Below, in pieces: positions 38,182-47,804 of a stretch of DNA of 64,000 nucleotides (its first letter is position 1; every line of letters starts with the position of its first letter). The position numbers and the translations under genes are program-made. The DNA comes from Fimbriimonas ginsengisoli Gsoil 348 (GTDB taxonomy: Bacteria > Armatimonadota > Fimbriimonadia > Fimbriimonadales > Fimbriimonadaceae): assembly GCA_945881865.1 (NCBI GenBank), contig CAMCVK010000001.1:62001-126000 (forward strand). The letters run 5' to 3'. The notes below the pieces were generated by a model that was given only the letters and a program-made list of their open reading frames with translations, was not told the DNA's origin and did not search any database.

Positions 38182-38319
38182 TCATGGCATTACCCATCGG
38201 TCCCTCGTCGCGCGACAGCTGAGTTCGGAGGTCTTCTTGTCCGCCGCCTTCGCCTGCACGAAAACCGGGAACAGGATGGCGATGATCGCGACTACGACCA
38301 ACAGTTTAATGAGCGCAAA
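38182..38319 (-). pseudogene. Remnant of a type IV prepilin-like (N-methylation) gene
   Basis: Read leftward, the frame gives FALIKLLVVVAIIAILFPVF and then VQAKAADKKTSEL, followed by a premature stop. This is the prepilin N-terminus FTLIELLVVIAIIAILAAILFPVF..AKAAAKKTS known from Armatimonadota and Planctomycetes proteins, with three changes. The conserved Glu5 is now Lys, three residues of the helix are missing, and an upstream stop replaces the leader peptide. It is therefore a dead fragment. Confidence 0.7.
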
Positions 38320-38698
38320 TGCTCAAGTTGCGATTGGCGCTCTTCCGAAGAAGAGAAGAGATGGGACGGACTTGAACCCAAGAAAGCCCCGCTTTCTAGC
38401 GTAGTGGTCACCTCGCGCGGACGCATGGAACGGACAGAAAGACTGTCAATGTATTTTCCAAGTACACATTCCATTATTTCGCCAAACGGTGCGATCGATG
38501 AAGTGAGAAAGCACAGCTGGCATCTTCAATTCCGCTCATTCTTGCAGTCCATTTTCCGAGATTTGTCGAATTGTGCGGATGGCAGCCGTGCGAAGGTCAA
38601 GACCGTTGATACGTTGAAGTTTCGGTGGAACATTTACAGCCCCCCCTCGGTCTGTTTTGACCGAGGAGCCCGCTAGAGTGCTCCCGAAGAACATCATG

Positions 38699-39244
38699 AT
38701 GAAACACATCGCGGTAGGTTGCGTTTTGCTTTCGGCAGTTGCCAGCCAGGCACAGGTTGCGTTCGACACTTTCGGTACAGGAAACTCAACTGGCGGGTCT
38801 GGTTGGGGATTTGGGGACCTCGACGACACCCGCATTGCCAGTCAGTTCACCTCTGCGTCAACGGGTACTCTGAGCGCCATCACAATGAGGCTGCAAAGAA
38901 GCAGCACCCCGGCCAATGCGACGATAACCATTTTCCAGGATTCGGGTAATAACATCGGTGCCGCAATGGCTCGCTTTTCTGTGAGGGTGTCGACAGGTGG
39001 ATTAGTCACCATCAGAAGCTCCAACCCAAACAACCAATTGATCGCTGGCAGAAAGTACTGGCTTGAGGTCAAGACAACGGTCGCTGGATCGGGGCTCTAT
39101 TCCGGATGGAGCTGGAACAACAGGACAATACGAGGCCTGATCAAGTTCGGCAAAGCTGCTGGTCAAAAACCCAGCTATGCAGTAGGTAATGGAGTGCTTC
39201 CAGCGTTTAGAGTCGAAGTTGCCAGGCCGCGGTTAATCCCTTAA
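38699..39244 (+). CDS. Small secreted protein, choice-of-anchor-R-like
   Basis: 181 residues from the second of two adjacent ATGs. The signal peptide (MKHIAVGCVLLSAVASQAQ) has an AXA site. The mature beta-rich domain contains ASQFTSASTGTLSAITMRLQ and NNQLIAGRKYWLEVKTTVAG, phrases like those of choice-of-anchor R proteins in which LTAGTTYWLxL occurs. Unlike many such proteins it has no PEP-CTERM tail, ending ARPRLIP. Function unknown; probably extracellular. Confidence 0.75.
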   Translation: MKHIAVGCVLLSAVASQAQVAFDTFGTGNSTGGSGWGFGDLDDTRIASQFTSASTGTLSAITMRLQRSSTPANATITIFQDSGNNIGAAMARFSVRVSTGGLVTIRSSNPNNQLIAGRKYWLEVKTTVAGSGLYSGWSWNNRTIRGLIKFGKAAGQKPSYAVGNGVLPAFRVEVARPRLIP

Positions 39245-39317
39245 CCGGCCCGTACTTCGACGCGAAGCAAACCAATAGAGGGGTGTCTCTACACCTCTCC
39301 TGCAACAGTTATAAAGA

Positions 39318-39356
39318 TCCGTAAAGCGACGCGACCGGTAAGTGTCGCTTTACGGG
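39318..39356. terminator. Bidirectional hairpin between convergent genes
   Basis: CCGTAAAGCGAC (39319-39330) and its perfect complement GTCGCTTTACGG (39344-39355) surround a 13-base loop. It lies between the small secreted protein gene and the convergent APH-family gene, where a shared terminator is expected. It runs into the last codons of the latter. Confidence 0.65.
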
Positions 39357-40270
39357 ACGGAAATTCTTCTAACGGTGCGATCGATAAATTCCGAGAGCAC
39401 CGACCTCATTTCTGCCTCGTCGGCGTCGTCTAATCCCCAGTCGGAGAGGTACCTCAGCGGTCGAACCGTGGCCACCAGGTCCCAAAAGGCGAGATCGGCC
39501 CAGTCAATGTCGGAGAGCGATCGGTACTCGACGGTAAACGCTTCCATCGCCTCGAAGCCAGCGTTGAACGCCTGCTCCAGCCGGGCGATCGCCACGTCGG
39601 CCACCGGGTCGCCCAGCGATGCATCCTCCCAGTCGATGACCGCCGCGATCTCACCGTCCTGCCAAAGAACGTTGCCGGTCCAATAGTCTCCGTGGAGCAG
39701 CGTCATCGGGTTTCGGTCGGGCAGCGGCCAAACCGGGCCGAGCGCCCGACGAACCTTTTTGGCCGGCTCATCGCTGTCGGGAATCTCGCTTAGCGCATCC
39801 TTGAAAAGGTCGCACACGTGCGGCAAGCCAAGGTCCCGGTTTGGCTTGCCGGCGGCGTGAAACGCCGCCATTTCTCGGGCCATCTTTCGGGCATTCAGTA
39901 CGCCGTTTGCAAGATCAAAATCGATCTTTCCCGCCACGTACTCCAGCATCAGATACGGTCGGTCAAAGCAATCGCCCGAGACGTCAACGAGGAGCGGCTT
40001 GGGCACTTTCAGTCCTCGTTCGCGAAGGTCTGAAAGCAGGGCGAACTCAACTTCTGCCGGTTGGCCGCTGCCCGGCTCGCTGGAAAGAACGCGCACCACT
40101 ACTCGGAGCTCCTCGTCCGTGCAGGCCCTTGCCGTCACCGAGTAAACGTCCGCAGAAACGCCACCGGTCAGTCGCTCGTGCGCGACGTATTCGCTCGCGG
40201 GGTCCAGTCGCTTCAGGGCGAGGCGAAGCGCGGCTTCAACATTTGCTGGAGGAGTTTGGCTGCCCGACAT
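39350..40270 (-). CDS. Aminoglycoside phosphotransferase-fold (APH) kinase
   Basis: A protein-kinase-like small-molecule kinase of 306 residues. LLHGDYWTGNVLWQDG carries the catalytic Asp and metal Asn, and AAVIDWEDASLGDP the second metal Asp. LTGGVSADVYSV near the N-terminus is the nucleotide loop, and YLMLEYVAGK is the hinge. APH-fold proteins act on aminoglycosides, homoserine, choline, fructosamine or macrolides; nothing here identifies the substrate, and resistance should not be assumed. The only good ATG (40270) lies inside the 3' end of the tRNA-Gln gene upstream. Either the first residues overlap the tRNA or a non-standard start downstream is used. Confidence 0.85.
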   Translation of the reverse strand: MSGSQTPPANVEAALRLALKRLDPASEYVAHERLTGGVSADVYSVTARACTDEELRVVVRVLSSEPGSGQPAEVEFALLSDLRERGLKVPKPLLVDVSGDCFDRPYLMLEYVAGKIDFDLANGVLNARKMAREMAAFHAAGKPNRDLGLPHVCDLFKDALSEIPDSDEPAKKVRRALGPVWPLPDRNPMTLLHGDYWTGNVLWQDGEIAAVIDWEDASLGDPVADVAIARLEQAFNAGFEAMEAFTVEYRSLSDIDWADLAFWDLVATVRPLRYLSDWGLDDADEAEMRSVLSEFIDRTVRRISVP

Positions 40271-40330
40271 GGATTCGAACCACGATTAACTGAGTCAGAG
40301 TCAGTCGTCCTACCGTTAGACGATCGGGCA
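40257..40330 (-). tRNA. tRNA-Gln (anticodon CTG)
   Basis: The acceptor halves TGCCCGA and TCGGGCA pair perfectly. The anticodon stem ACTGA/TCAGT encloses loop CTCTGAC, giving anticodon CTG. The T loop is GTTCGAATC. Discriminator G is followed by an encoded CCA at 40257-40259. The first 14 bases of the APH-family frame overlap its 3' end. Confidence 0.95.
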
Positions 40331-40364
40331 ATGCCCTAAAATTGTACCCCGAGAGGCGACAAAA

Positions 40365-41630
40365 CTAGCCGACCTCGCGCAGCATCTTGTCGGTAATCCA
40401 CATCGGTGGCGTTTTTGTATCGATGACGCCCCGCGGAACGATAATCCGCCGAATATCCGCCAGCGACGGCACCTCGTACATCGACTCCCGCAGGATCGAT
40501 TCGAGAATCCCGCGCAGCGCCCGCGCCCCGGTTTTCCGTCGCAATGCCTCGGCGGCAATCTCGCGTAGGGCGGACGGCTCTACGACCAGCTCAACGTTGT
40601 CAAGCTCGAAAAGCCGCTTGAATTGTCGCAGAAGCGCATTCTTGGGTTCGGTGAGGATGCGCACCAACGTCGGTTCATCCAGCGGCTCCAACTGGGTGAT
40701 TACGGGGAGCCGCCCTACAAATTCTGGAATGAGTCCGTACCGAACCAAGTCTTCTGGCTCAAGGTGATCGGCTTCTTCTTCGGCGACCGGAGACCGAAAA
40801 CCGATCCCGCCCGATTCGACACGCCGTCGGGTGATCTCGGCCAGACCGTCGAACGAGCCTCCGCAAATGAAGAGGATGTTGCGCGTGTCCAGCGTCACGG
40901 TTTCTTGGTGCGGGTGCTTACGCTTTCCGTGCTCGGGCAGGTTCGCACGGGTGCCTTCCAAAATTTTGAGCAACGCCTGCTGGACTCCTTCCCCACTCAC
41001 GTCGCGCGTGATCGAGCGGTTCTCATCCCGTCGGCCGATCTTGTCGATCTCATCGAGATACACAATCCCGTTCTGGGCTAACGCTACCGGATCGCCGGCG
41101 TTCATTTGCTCGGCGGCATGCAGCAAGCCAACGAGCACCATCTCGACGTCTTCACCCACATAGCCGGCCTCGGTGAGGGAGGTCGCGTCGGCAATGGTGA
41201 ACGGAACCCGCAACATCCGCGCGAGCGTCTCGGCCAACAGGGTCTTACCGGTACCGGTGGGACCGATCAACAGCACGTTGCTCTTGGCGATTTGCGGGTC
41301 GGATCCGTTATCGGCGACCCGTTTGTAGTGGTTATAGACCGCGACCGCCAGCGAAACCTTAGCGGCGTTCTGCCCGATCACGTATTGGTCCAAGAACTCG
41401 ACGATTTCTCGGGGGCGGGGCGGAGCTTCAGGGCCGAGGGTTCGCTTTGGCCCAGAAACCTGGGGCAACGGCTCAATGCCGGGCTGGTTCGACTGCTGCA
41501 GAATCTCGTCGCACAGCGCAACGCAATCGCCGCAGACGGCGCCATGCAAACCGACGATGAGCCGAGTCACGGAGTCTTTGCTCCGCCCGCAGAGGGCGCA
41601 AGAGCTACTGACTTCGCTGTATCGGCTCAT
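40365..41630 (-). CDS. clpX: ATP-dependent Clp protease ATP-binding subunit ClpX
   Basis: A hexameric AAA+ unfoldase feeding ClpP, 421 residues. It has an N-terminal zinc-binding domain with two CxxC pairs (CALC and CGDC), Walker [16 protein letters not shown], the ClpX phrase [15 protein letters not shown] and Walker [12 protein letters not shown]. The ClpP-docking IGF loop is in SGGIGFRSP, and arginine-finger/sensor regions follow in the C-terminal small domain ([11 protein letters not shown]). It follows clpP after 12 bp on the same strand and is probably co-transcribed from the clpP promoter. Confidence 0.97.
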   Translation of the reverse strand: MSRYSEVSSSCALCGRSKDSVTRLIVGLHGAVCGDCVALCDEILQQSNQPGIEPLPQVSGPKRTLGPEAPPRPREIVEFLDQYVIGQNAAKVSLAVAVYNHYKRVADNGSDPQIAKSNVLLIGPTGTGKTLLAETLARMLRVPFTIADATSLTEAGYVGEDVEMVLVGLLHAAEQMNAGDPVALAQNGIVYLDEIDKIGRRDENRSITRDVSGEGVQQALLKILEGTRANLPEHGKRKHPHQETVTLDTRNILFICGGSFDGLAEITRRRVESGGIGFRSPVAEEEADHLEPEDLVRYGLIPEFVGRLPVITQLEPLDEPTLVRILTEPKNALLRQFKRLFELDNVELVVEPSALREIAAEALRRKTGARALRGILESILRESMYEVPSLADIRRIIVPRGVIDTKTPPMWITDKMLREVG

Positions 41631-41642
41631 CTCTCTATTCTT

Positions 41643-42236
41643 TTACGACGCGACTTTGGGTACCGGACGCACCACGTTGTCGATAATGCCGTAGGCCTGG
41701 GCTTCTTCCGAGGACAGCCAATGGTCTCGGTCGCAGTCCTTGCGCACGGTTTCGGCATCCTTTCCGGTGTGCTCGGCAAGGATGTTCATCAGACGATCCA
41801 TCAGCCATTGCGACTCCTTCACTTGAACGTTGATGTCGGCAATCGTTCCGCGGAAGCCGCTGCTCACCTGGTGGATCATGACGCGGGAGTTGGGCAAACA
41901 GCCGCGCATGCCGTGCTTTCCGCCGGCCAGAAGCACCGCGCCCATGCTGGCCGCCATGCCCACGCACGTGGTCGCGACGTCGCACTTGACGTGCTGCATG
42001 GCATCGTAGATGGCAAGTCCGGCGTAGACCGAGCCTCCTGGCGAGTTGATGTACAGCTCGATCGGCTTATCCTTGTTGTCCTTCTCCAAGAAGAGGAGCT
42101 GGGCAACGATGATGTTCGCGACGTTGTCGTCGATTTCTGACCCGAGGAAGATGATTCGGTCCTTAAGGAGCCTGGACCAGAGGTCGTACGAGCGCTCTCC
42201 GCGCCCATCCTGTTCAATCACGTAGGGGATCAGCAT
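41643..42236 (-). CDS. clpP: ATP-dependent Clp protease proteolytic subunit ClpP
   Basis: A tetradecameric serine peptidase of 197 residues. The catalytic triad is Ser97 (GMAASMGAV), His122 (RVMIHQ) and Asp171 ([12 protein letters not shown]), at the same spacing as in E. coli. The start [32 protein letters not shown] is the canonical mature N-terminus with little propeptide. It is divergent from pfkA across 116 bp. Confidence 0.98.
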   Translation of the reverse strand: MLIPYVIEQDGRGERSYDLWSRLLKDRIIFLGSEIDDNVANIIVAQLLFLEKDNKDKPIELYINSPGGSVYAGLAIYDAMQHVKCDVATTCVGMAASMGAVLLAGGKHGMRGCLPNSRVMIHQVSSGFRGTIADINVQVKESQWLMDRLMNILAEHTGKDAETVRKDCDRDHWLSSEEAQAYGIIDNVVRPVPKVAS

Positions 42237-42243
42237 TTGGTTT

Positions 42244-42249
42244 ACTTTA
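42244..42249 (-). promoter_or_regulatory. Possible -10 element of clpP, leaderless type
   Basis: On the minus strand TAAAGT ends seven bases before the clpP ATG (42236), and no Shine-Dalgarno lies in between. Confidence 0.4.
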
Positions 42250-42352
42250 CTATCATCCGTTCGAGGCGGCTAGTTCCGGTCCCGCGAGAAGAATTGTGCG
42301 TTCCTTAACGTGATGTACCGGTAATCCCTGCCATACTGCCCTACCTGTTCTT

Positions 42353-43426
42353 ATGAAGCGCGTTGGGATTCTCACGAGCGGCGGCGATTGTAGCGGCCTT
42401 AATGCCGTCATCGCCTCCATTGTCAAAACTGGATTGCCCCTTGGCTATGAATTCGTTGGATTCATCCGGGGTTGGGAGGGTGTGCTTTCGCCGATTGACG
42501 CCCGCCCACTGCGTGCGGAAGACGTGCGCGGCATCAGCTACCTTGGCGGCACTATCCTCAAGACCACGAACCGTGGCCGATTTGGCGGAAAAATGGGCGC
42601 CGGCGGCATCCGACGCATTCCGGCTGACGTCCTAGCCGAGGCGAAGGCTAATTTGTCTTCTCTTGAGATCGATGCGCTCATCGTGATCGGCGGGGATGGG
42701 TCGCTAAACGCGGCGATGCAGCTTGCCGAGCTCGGCGTGAACATCGTTGGAGTGCCGAAGACCATTGACAACGACCTTTCGGCAACCGACCGAACCTTTG
42801 GCTTCGCCACCGCCGTGCAAGTTGTGGTCGATGCGATGGACCGCGTTCACACAACCGCCGCTTCCCATAATCGAATTCTCGTGGTGGAGACGATGGGACG
42901 TCATGCCGGATGGATCGCCATGCGGGGCGGCTTGGCCGGCGGCGCGGATGCCATTCTGATGCCCGAGTTTCCATTCAGCATCGGCGCCCTGGCCGACTTC
43001 CTGCGCTACCGACAAGAAAAGTACGGAAGCTCGATCGTGGTCGTCGCAGAAGGCGCGAAGATCAATCAGCGGATGACCTCGAAAGACGGCGGTGCCCAGC
43101 AAGAGCTGATGCTCGGCGGTATCTCGAACCACCTCATGATGGCCCTGGAAGCGGCGGCGCCGGGCGAGTTCGAGATGCGCGGCACGGTTCTCGGCCATGT
43201 TCAGCGCGGAGGCACCCCGACCGCCGCTGACCGAGTCTTGGCGAAGGCCTACGGCGTGGAGGCCATGAAGGCCGTCCAGCGCGGCGACTTTAACCGAATG
43301 GTGGCCTACCAAAACCAAGGGATGACGACGGTGGCGATCGCCGAGGCGTGTGGCCAACTCAAGGTCGTCACAAGCAATACGTTCGAATACATCACCGCCC
43401 GCGAACTTGGCGTTTTCATGCACTAA
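42353..43426 (+). CDS. pfkA: 6-phosphofructokinase
   Basis: Phosphorylates fructose 6-phosphate in glycolysis, 357 residues. It has the nucleotide loop GILTSGGDCSGLNAVI, GGDGSLNAA, PKTIDNDLSATDRTFGF (catalytic Asp), VETMGRHAGWIA and HVQRGGTPTAADRVLA. At the two positions that separate ATP from pyrophosphate enzymes it has Gly (GGDGS, ATP-type) but Lys (PKTIDND, PPi-type). This is the mixed pattern of group III PFKs, so the phosphoryl donor is probably ATP but not certain. CATACT lies 15 bases before the ATG, implying a very short leader. Confidence 0.93.
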   Translation: MKRVGILTSGGDCSGLNAVIASIVKTGLPLGYEFVGFIRGWEGVLSPIDARPLRAEDVRGISYLGGTILKTTNRGRFGGKMGAGGIRRIPADVLAEAKANLSSLEIDALIVIGGDGSLNAAMQLAELGVNIVGVPKTIDNDLSATDRTFGFATAVQVVVDAMDRVHTTAASHNRILVVETMGRHAGWIAMRGGLAGGADAILMPEFPFSIGALADFLRYRQEKYGSSIVVVAEGAKINQRMTSKDGGAQQELMLGGISNHLMMALEAAAPGEFEMRGTVLGHVQRGGTPTAADRVLAKAYGVEAMKAVQRGDFNRMVAYQNQGMTTVAIAEACGQLKVVTSNTFEYITARELGVFMH

Positions 43427-43447
43427 TCGCGGGCGGCAGCGGCCGCT

Positions 43448-46400
43448 CTAGGAGCAGCCGCTGGTCTCGCCGCAAGTGTCGCACTTGAGACAGACTCCGT
43501 TACGCACCATCGTGAACGAGCCACAGTTGGTACATGGGTCAGCCTCGTAGCCTTTCAGCCTCGCTTGCCGCACCGACTCTGACACGGAGAACAGCGGCTT
43601 TTGCTCTACCAAAGCCACGCCGTTCGCGCCGTTTCCGCTGACGAACCGATCCTCAAACGTCGGGCTGGCCGAAGCTTGGTTGCGGATCAGGGTGTCGGTC
43701 GGACTGCCGGTTGCCCGCGCATTGTCTCCAAACGGAAGCGGAGATTGCAGATCCTCCAGCGAGCCTTTCATTCGGAAGCCTACCGAATCATGTACGGTAA
43801 CCGCCCGTCCTGGAACCGGTCCGTCGAAGTTCTCCGCCTCGACTTCCTCTGCATCAAAATCCGGGTTTTGCGCCGGTCGCCCCACCGTGTCGGCCTGGAG
43901 ATCTTCGGGCTTCACCTGCACGAGGTCGGTTCGGTCGAGGTAGGAGAGGGCCAGCTCGCGGAAGATGTAGTCCACGATGCTGGTTGACATCTTGATGTTC
44001 TCGTGACCCTGAACCGAGCCGCTCGGCTCGAACCGAGTGAACACGAATGCCTCTACGAACTCTTCTAACGGCACGCCGTATTGGAGTCCGAGCGAGATCG
44101 AGATCGCGAAGCAGTTCATCAACGACCGGAACGCGGCACCCTCGCGATGCATGTCGATGAAGATCTCCCCAAGCGTTCCGTCTTCGAATTCGCCAGTTCG
44201 CAGATAGACCTTGTGACCGGCAATCCGCGCCTTCTGGGTGTAGCCCCGTCGTCGCGGCGGCATCAGCCGTCGCTTTGAGATGTAGCGGTAGACCAGCTTA
44301 GTGGCAATTCGTTCGACTTCCAAAACAACTGGTGCCGTCGGCTCTTCTACTCCGCTATCTAGCGAAGCCTCAATGATGGCCGCCGCTGCGTCATCGGTAG
44401 AGGAATTCAGCGGCTGGCTGAGCTTGCTGCCGTCGCGGTACAACGCGTTCGCCTTGATACCGAGCTGCCACGAAAGCCAGTATGCATCGGCAACGTTCTT
44501 CACCGTCGCGTCGGCCGGAAGGTTGATCGTCTTCGAAATCGCTCCCGTAAGAAACGGCTGCGCCGCCGCCATTTGGCGTATGTGGCCCTCGGCCGAGATG
44601 TAGCGCGTTCCCTTCCGGCCGCACTTATTCGCGCAGTCGAACACCGCAAGGTGCTCGGCCCGAAGGTGCGGCGCACCCTCAACCGTCATCGATCCACATA
44701 CGAACTCGTTTGCGGCTTCGACCTCAGATCGGCTGAAACCGAGTGCTCCGAGCATGTCGAAGCTCCAGTCGTTCAGCTGGTCTTCCGTGAAGCCAAGCGT
44801 CTGGATGCAGAACTCCTCGCCCAGCGACCACTTATTGAAGGCGAACTTCAGCTCAAACGCCGACTCCAAACCGGCTTCCAGCGCGGCGATTTTGTCCGGA
44901 CCAAAGCCCCGTGCCGCCAGCGACTGGTGGTTGATGAACGGTGCTCCGGCCAGTGTCTTGTGGCCGAGCGCGTAGCTGATGATCTCGTGAATCTGCGGCT
45001 CGGAGTAGCCAAGCTTCCGCAGCGCCGGCGGAGCGGACTGGTTGATGATCTTGAAGTAGCCGCCGCCGGCCAGCTTCTTGAACTTCACCAGCGCGAAGTC
45101 CGGCTCGACGCCGGTGGTGTCGCAATCCATGATCAGCCCGATCGTGCCGGTCGGCGCAAGAACCGTGACCTGGGCGTTTCGGAATCCACTCTCTTGGCCC
45201 AGGGCCAGCGCGCGATCCCATGCCTCCCGGGCCACCGAAAGCAGCTCCATCGGGCAATAGGTCGGATCGATTCCGACCGGATGCACGCTCAGCCCCTCGT
45301 ACTCGCTCTTTGGCGCGTTGTAGGCGGCGCGTCGGTGGTTGCGGATGACCCGCAGCATGTTCTCGGCGTTGCGGTCGTATCCGTCGAACGGACCGTGCTC
45401 AGCAGCCATCTCGGCGCTCGTGCCGTAAGCATCGCCGCCGAGAATCGCCGTCAGCGCACCGTTGATCGCGAACCCCTGCAGGCTGTCGTACGGAATGCCC
45501 ATTTGCATCAGGAGCGCGCCAAGGTTTGCGTAGCCCAGGCCGAGCGTGCGGAACTCGTAGCTGAGCCGCGCGATTTCCTTGCTGGGGAACTGCGCCATCA
45601 ATACGCTGATTTCCAGCACGACCGTCCAGATCCGTACCGCCTGGCGGTAGCCCGCCACGTCGAACGCCCCGGTCTCGGCATTGTAGAACTTCACGAGGTT
45701 GATCGAGGCCAGGTTGCACGCCGTGTCGTCCAGGAACATGTACTCGCTGCACGGGTTGCTGGCGTTGATGCGGCCATCGGCCGGGCAGGTGTGCCACTCG
45801 TTGATCGTCGTGTCGTACTGCAAGCCGGGGTCGGCGCTGTTCCAGGCGGCCTCGCAAATCTGATCCCAAAGGTCGCGCGCCTTGACCGACTTCAGCTTCT
45901 TGCCGGTCGTTCTGGCGGTGAGGTCCCAGTCTTCGTCGCGCTCGACCGCGGCAAAGAAGGTGTTGGGCACTCGAACCGAATTGTTCGAGTTTTGGCCTGA
46001 AACCGTCAAATATGCCTCGCTCTCGTAGCCGGTGTCGAACGTTTCGAACTCCATGGAGCGAAAGCCTTGGTCGGCAAACTGGATCGCCCGCTGGATGTAG
46101 TTCAGCGGCACCTCGGCGGCTTTCGCCTCGGCGATGGCGCGGGTGAGATCGGGATTCTGCCGCGGGTTGGTTTGCGCGATTCCGCCCGGGAAGCAGGCCG
46201 CCATCACCGCGTTGAGGTGCTTTTGCACGATGCGCGATCCGGTCAAGAGGGCCGCCACCTTCTGCTCTTCCCGAACTTTCCAGTTCACAAACTCTTCAAT
46301 GTCCGGGTGGTCGAGGTCGAGGCAGACCATTTTTGCGGCCCTCCGCGTAGTTCCGCCCGACTTGATTGCCCCGGCCGACCGGTCACCAACCCGCAGGAAC

Positions 46401-47128
46401 GACATTAGCCCGCTGCTTCTGCCGCCGCCCGAAAGTCGTTCGCTTTCGCCCCGAACGCGCGAGAAATTGGTGCCGACGCCCGAGCCGTACTTGAAGATTC
46501 TGGCTTCGCGGGTCCACAAATCCATGATTCCGCCCTCGTTCACAAGGTCGTCCTTCACGCTGAGGATGAAGCAGGCGTGCGGCTGCGGCCGCTCATAGGC
46601 ATTGGCCGAGCGGGTCAGCTCTTTTGTCGTCGGGTCCACAAAGTAGTGCCCCTGCGGGACGCCGGTGATGCCGTACGAAAAGTGCAAGCCGGTGTTGAAC
46701 CACTGCGGAGAGTTCGGCGCGGCGATCTGCTTGGCCAGCATGTAGACCAGCTCGTCGTAGAACGTCTGCGCATCGTCGGCCGAGTTAAAGTAGCCGTTCG
46801 CTTCGCCCCAGGCGCGCCAGCAACCGGCCAGCCGGTGGAACACCTGTCGGCTGTCTGTCTCGTGCTCGGCCGTGGGAACGATTGCGGATGCCGCCTCGCC
46901 GGCGTATTCCAGCCCGGCGGCCTGGCCAACCGTGAGACCCGCCTTGCGGAAGTATTTCTGCGCAAGGATGTCCGTTGCGACTTGGCTCCAGTGGGCCGGA
47001 ACCATGACGTTCTCCATCAAGAATACGGTCGAACCGTCTGGGTTGCGGATCTCGCTCTTTCGCGCTTCAAACGGAATCGTTGCGTACGGAGAATTTCCGG
47101 CGGTGGTGAAGTATCGGCTAATTTTCAT
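43448..47128 (-). CDS. nrdJ: Adenosylcobalamin-dependent (class II) ribonucleoside-diphosphate reductase
   Basis: Makes deoxyribonucleotides using coenzyme B12, without an R2 subunit. At 1,226 residues it is of the long class II type. Visible signatures are [38 protein letters not shown], the active-site region [48 protein letters not shown] and [14 protein letters not shown]. The C-terminal cysteine motif ([21 protein letters not shown]) binds zinc and delivers reducing equivalents. It lies 34 bp after nrdR in the same orientation, so the repressor gene and its target share a promoter. No class I or III RNR is visible in the window. Confidence 0.96.
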   Translation of the reverse strand: MKISRYFTTAGNSPYATIPFEARKSEIRNPDGSTVFLMENVMVPAHWSQVATDILAQKYFRKAGLTVGQAAGLEYAGEAASAIVPTAEHETDSRQVFHRLAGCWRAWGEANGYFNSADDAQTFYDELVYMLAKQIAAPNSPQWFNTGLHFSYGITGVPQGHYFVDPTTKELTRSANAYERPQPHACFILSVKDDLVNEGGIMDLWTREARIFKYGSGVGTNFSRVRGESERLSGGGRSSGLMSFLRVGDRSAGAIKSGGTTRRAAKMVCLDLDHPDIEEFVNWKVREEQKVAALLTGSRIVQKHLNAVMAACFPGGIAQTNPRQNPDLTRAIAEAKAAEVPLNYIQRAIQFADQGFRSMEFETFDTGYESEAYLTVSGQNSNNSVRVPNTFFAAVERDEDWDLTARTTGKKLKSVKARDLWDQICEAAWNSADPGLQYDTTINEWHTCPADGRINASNPCSEYMFLDDTACNLASINLVKFYNAETGAFDVAGYRQAVRIWTVVLEISVLMAQFPSKEIARLSYEFRTLGLGYANLGALLMQMGIPYDSLQGFAINGALTAILGGDAYGTSAEMAAEHGPFDGYDRNAENMLRVIRNHRRAAYNAPKSEYEGLSVHPVGIDPTYCPMELLSVAREAWDRALALGQESGFRNAQVTVLAPTGTIGLIMDCDTTGVEPDFALVKFKKLAGGGYFKIINQSAPPALRKLGYSEPQIHEIISYALGHKTLAGAPFINHQSLAARGFGPDKIAALEAGLESAFELKFAFNKWSLGEEFCIQTLGFTEDQLNDWSFDMLGALGFSRSEVEAANEFVCGSMTVEGAPHLRAEHLAVFDCANKCGRKGTRYISAEGHIRQMAAAQPFLTGAISKTINLPADATVKNVADAYWLSWQLGIKANALYRDGSKLSQPLNSSTDDAAAAIIEASLDSGVEEPTAPVVLEVERIATKLVYRYISKRRLMPPRRRGYTQKARIAGHKVYLRTGEFEDGTLGEIFIDMHREGAAFRSLMNCFAISISLGLQYGVPLEEFVEAFVFTRFEPSGSVQGHENIKMSTSIVDYIFRELALSYLDRTDLVQVKPEDLQADTVGRPAQNPDFDAEEVEAENFDGPVPGRAVTVHDSVGFRMKGSLEDLQSPLPFGDNARATGSPTDTLIRNQASASPTFEDRFVSGNGANGVALVEQKPLFSVSESVRQARLKGYEADPCTNCGSFTMVRNGVCLKCDTCGETSGCS

Positions 47129-47162
47129 GAGGCTGTTTGCGTTTAATATAGATGCTTGTCTA

Positions 47163-47639
47163 CTAGTTTAGAGCAGAAACCGGCTGGCGGTCGTGGAAAA
47201 TATCGTTAATCACGGCCTGGAAGTCGCGAATCGATTCGAAGTCGCGGTAGACCGAGGCAAAGCGAACGTAGGCGACCGGATCGATTTCGTGCAGTTCGCC
47301 CAGGACACGGTCGCCGATCCTTGGCGTTTCGACTTCGTCGTCGACTTCCATGAAGAGGGAGCGCTCAATCCGGTCCACCGCGTCGCGCAGGACTTCCATT
47401 GGAATGCGCCGCTTTCGGCAGGCCAACACCATGGAATTGAGAACCTTATCGCGGCTGAATTCCTCGCGAGAGCCATCGCGCTTCACAACGAATAGTCGCG
47501 GCCTTTCGGCGCGCTCATACGTCGTGAATCTACGTTTGCAGCGAGTACATTCTCGCCGCCGCCGAATCGAGTCTTCGTCCGCCGTTGGACGAGAATCCAG
47601 CACCTTCTGATCGGCAAAACCACAAAACGGACATCTCAC
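47163..47639 (-). CDS. nrdR: Transcriptional repressor NrdR
   Basis: An ATP/dATP-sensing repressor of ribonucleotide reductase genes, 158 residues. The N-terminal zinc ribbon ([16 protein letters not shown] and [17 protein letters not shown]) is followed by an ATP-cone ([29 protein letters not shown]). The GTG at 47639 is the start because NrdR proteins begin MRCPFC. The longer frame to 47768 reads through the promoter. It has a strong promoter and an operator-like palindrome directly upstream, and it precedes nrdJ, so autoregulation of the nrdR-nrdJ operon is expected. Confidence 0.96.
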   Translation of the reverse strand: MRCPFCGFADQKVLDSRPTADEDSIRRRRECTRCKRRFTTYERAERPRLFVVKRDGSREEFSRDKVLNSMVLACRKRRIPMEVLRDAVDRIERSLFMEVDDEVETPRIGDRVLGELHEIDPVAYVRFASVYRDFESIRDFQAVINDIFHDRQPVSALN

Positions 47640-47650
47640 AAGAATTCGGC

Positions 47651-47675
47651 TCCGACCCCATATGTTGGGGACGGA
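47651..47675 (-). promoter_or_regulatory. Operator-like palindrome at the nrdR start site
   Basis: TCCGACCCCA and TGGGGACGGA form 10-bp arms with one mismatch around TATGT. The palindrome overlaps the predicted transcription start. The centre CCCCATATGTTGGGG is only loosely like the NrdR box consensus, so the binder is a guess. Confidence 0.55.
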
Positions 47676-47678
47676 GTA

Positions 47679-47707
47679 ATGATAGACCACAAGGGGTTGA
47701 TTGTCAA
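47679..47707 (-). promoter_or_regulatory. Sigma-70 promoter of nrdR-nrdJ
   Basis: On the minus strand TTGACA (47707-47702) and TATCAT (47684-47679) are separated by exactly 17 bases. Transcription would start near 47672, giving a leader of about 33 nucleotides to the GTG. Confidence 0.85.
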
Positions 47708-47715
47708 GCGGTTTT

Positions 47716-47804
47716 TTATCCACTTTTTTCCCTTCGGTTTTCCCCAGGGAAATCCGTGAGTTTTCCACCGGTTATCGGCGAATTGTGGAAAAGGTTGTGG
47801 AAAA
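47716..47804. promoter_or_regulatory. Cluster of five DnaA-box-like 9-mers
   Basis: Forward: TTATCCACT (47716-47724), TTTTCCCCA (47738-47746) and TTTTCCACC (47761-47769), each with one mismatch to TTWTNCACA. Reverse: TGTGGAAAA at 47784-47792 and 47796-47804, both perfect matches, in tandem 12 bp apart. They fill the gap between the mcsB stop and the nrdR -35 element. Confidence 0.75.

Larger units (their letters stand above)
38047..38695. other. Intergenic region of about 650 bp with decayed sequence
   Basis: No intact gene is supported. It holds a long perfect inverted repeat (38073-38109), a prepilin remnant on the minus strand (38182-38319) and a short tRNA-like fragment around 38360-38410. 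The 192-codon rightward open frame starting at 38098 has the composition of an antisense shadow (Arg/Ser-rich, no domain) and is not accepted. Confidence 0.6.

Noticed and set aside
38360-38410. tRNA-like segment (GGGTTCAAGTCC followed by GTCCCA on the minus strand)
   Set aside because: The T-stem pairs only at two positions and there is no complete acceptor, D or anticodon arm. At most it is a fragment.
38098-38676. A 192-codon rightward open frame
   Set aside because: It is Arg/Ser-rich, has no domain or ribosome site, starts inside a hairpin and runs antisense to a pilin remnant. It looks like non-coding decayed DNA.
39350-40270. Aminoglycoside resistance gene
   Set aside because: The fold is APH-like but nothing identifies aminoglycosides as substrate; it is kept as a generic APH-fold kinase.
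47640-47768. N-terminal extension of NrdR by 43 residues
   Set aside because: It would translate the promoter and DnaA-box region; NrdR proteins begin MRCPFC, matched by the GTG at 47639.
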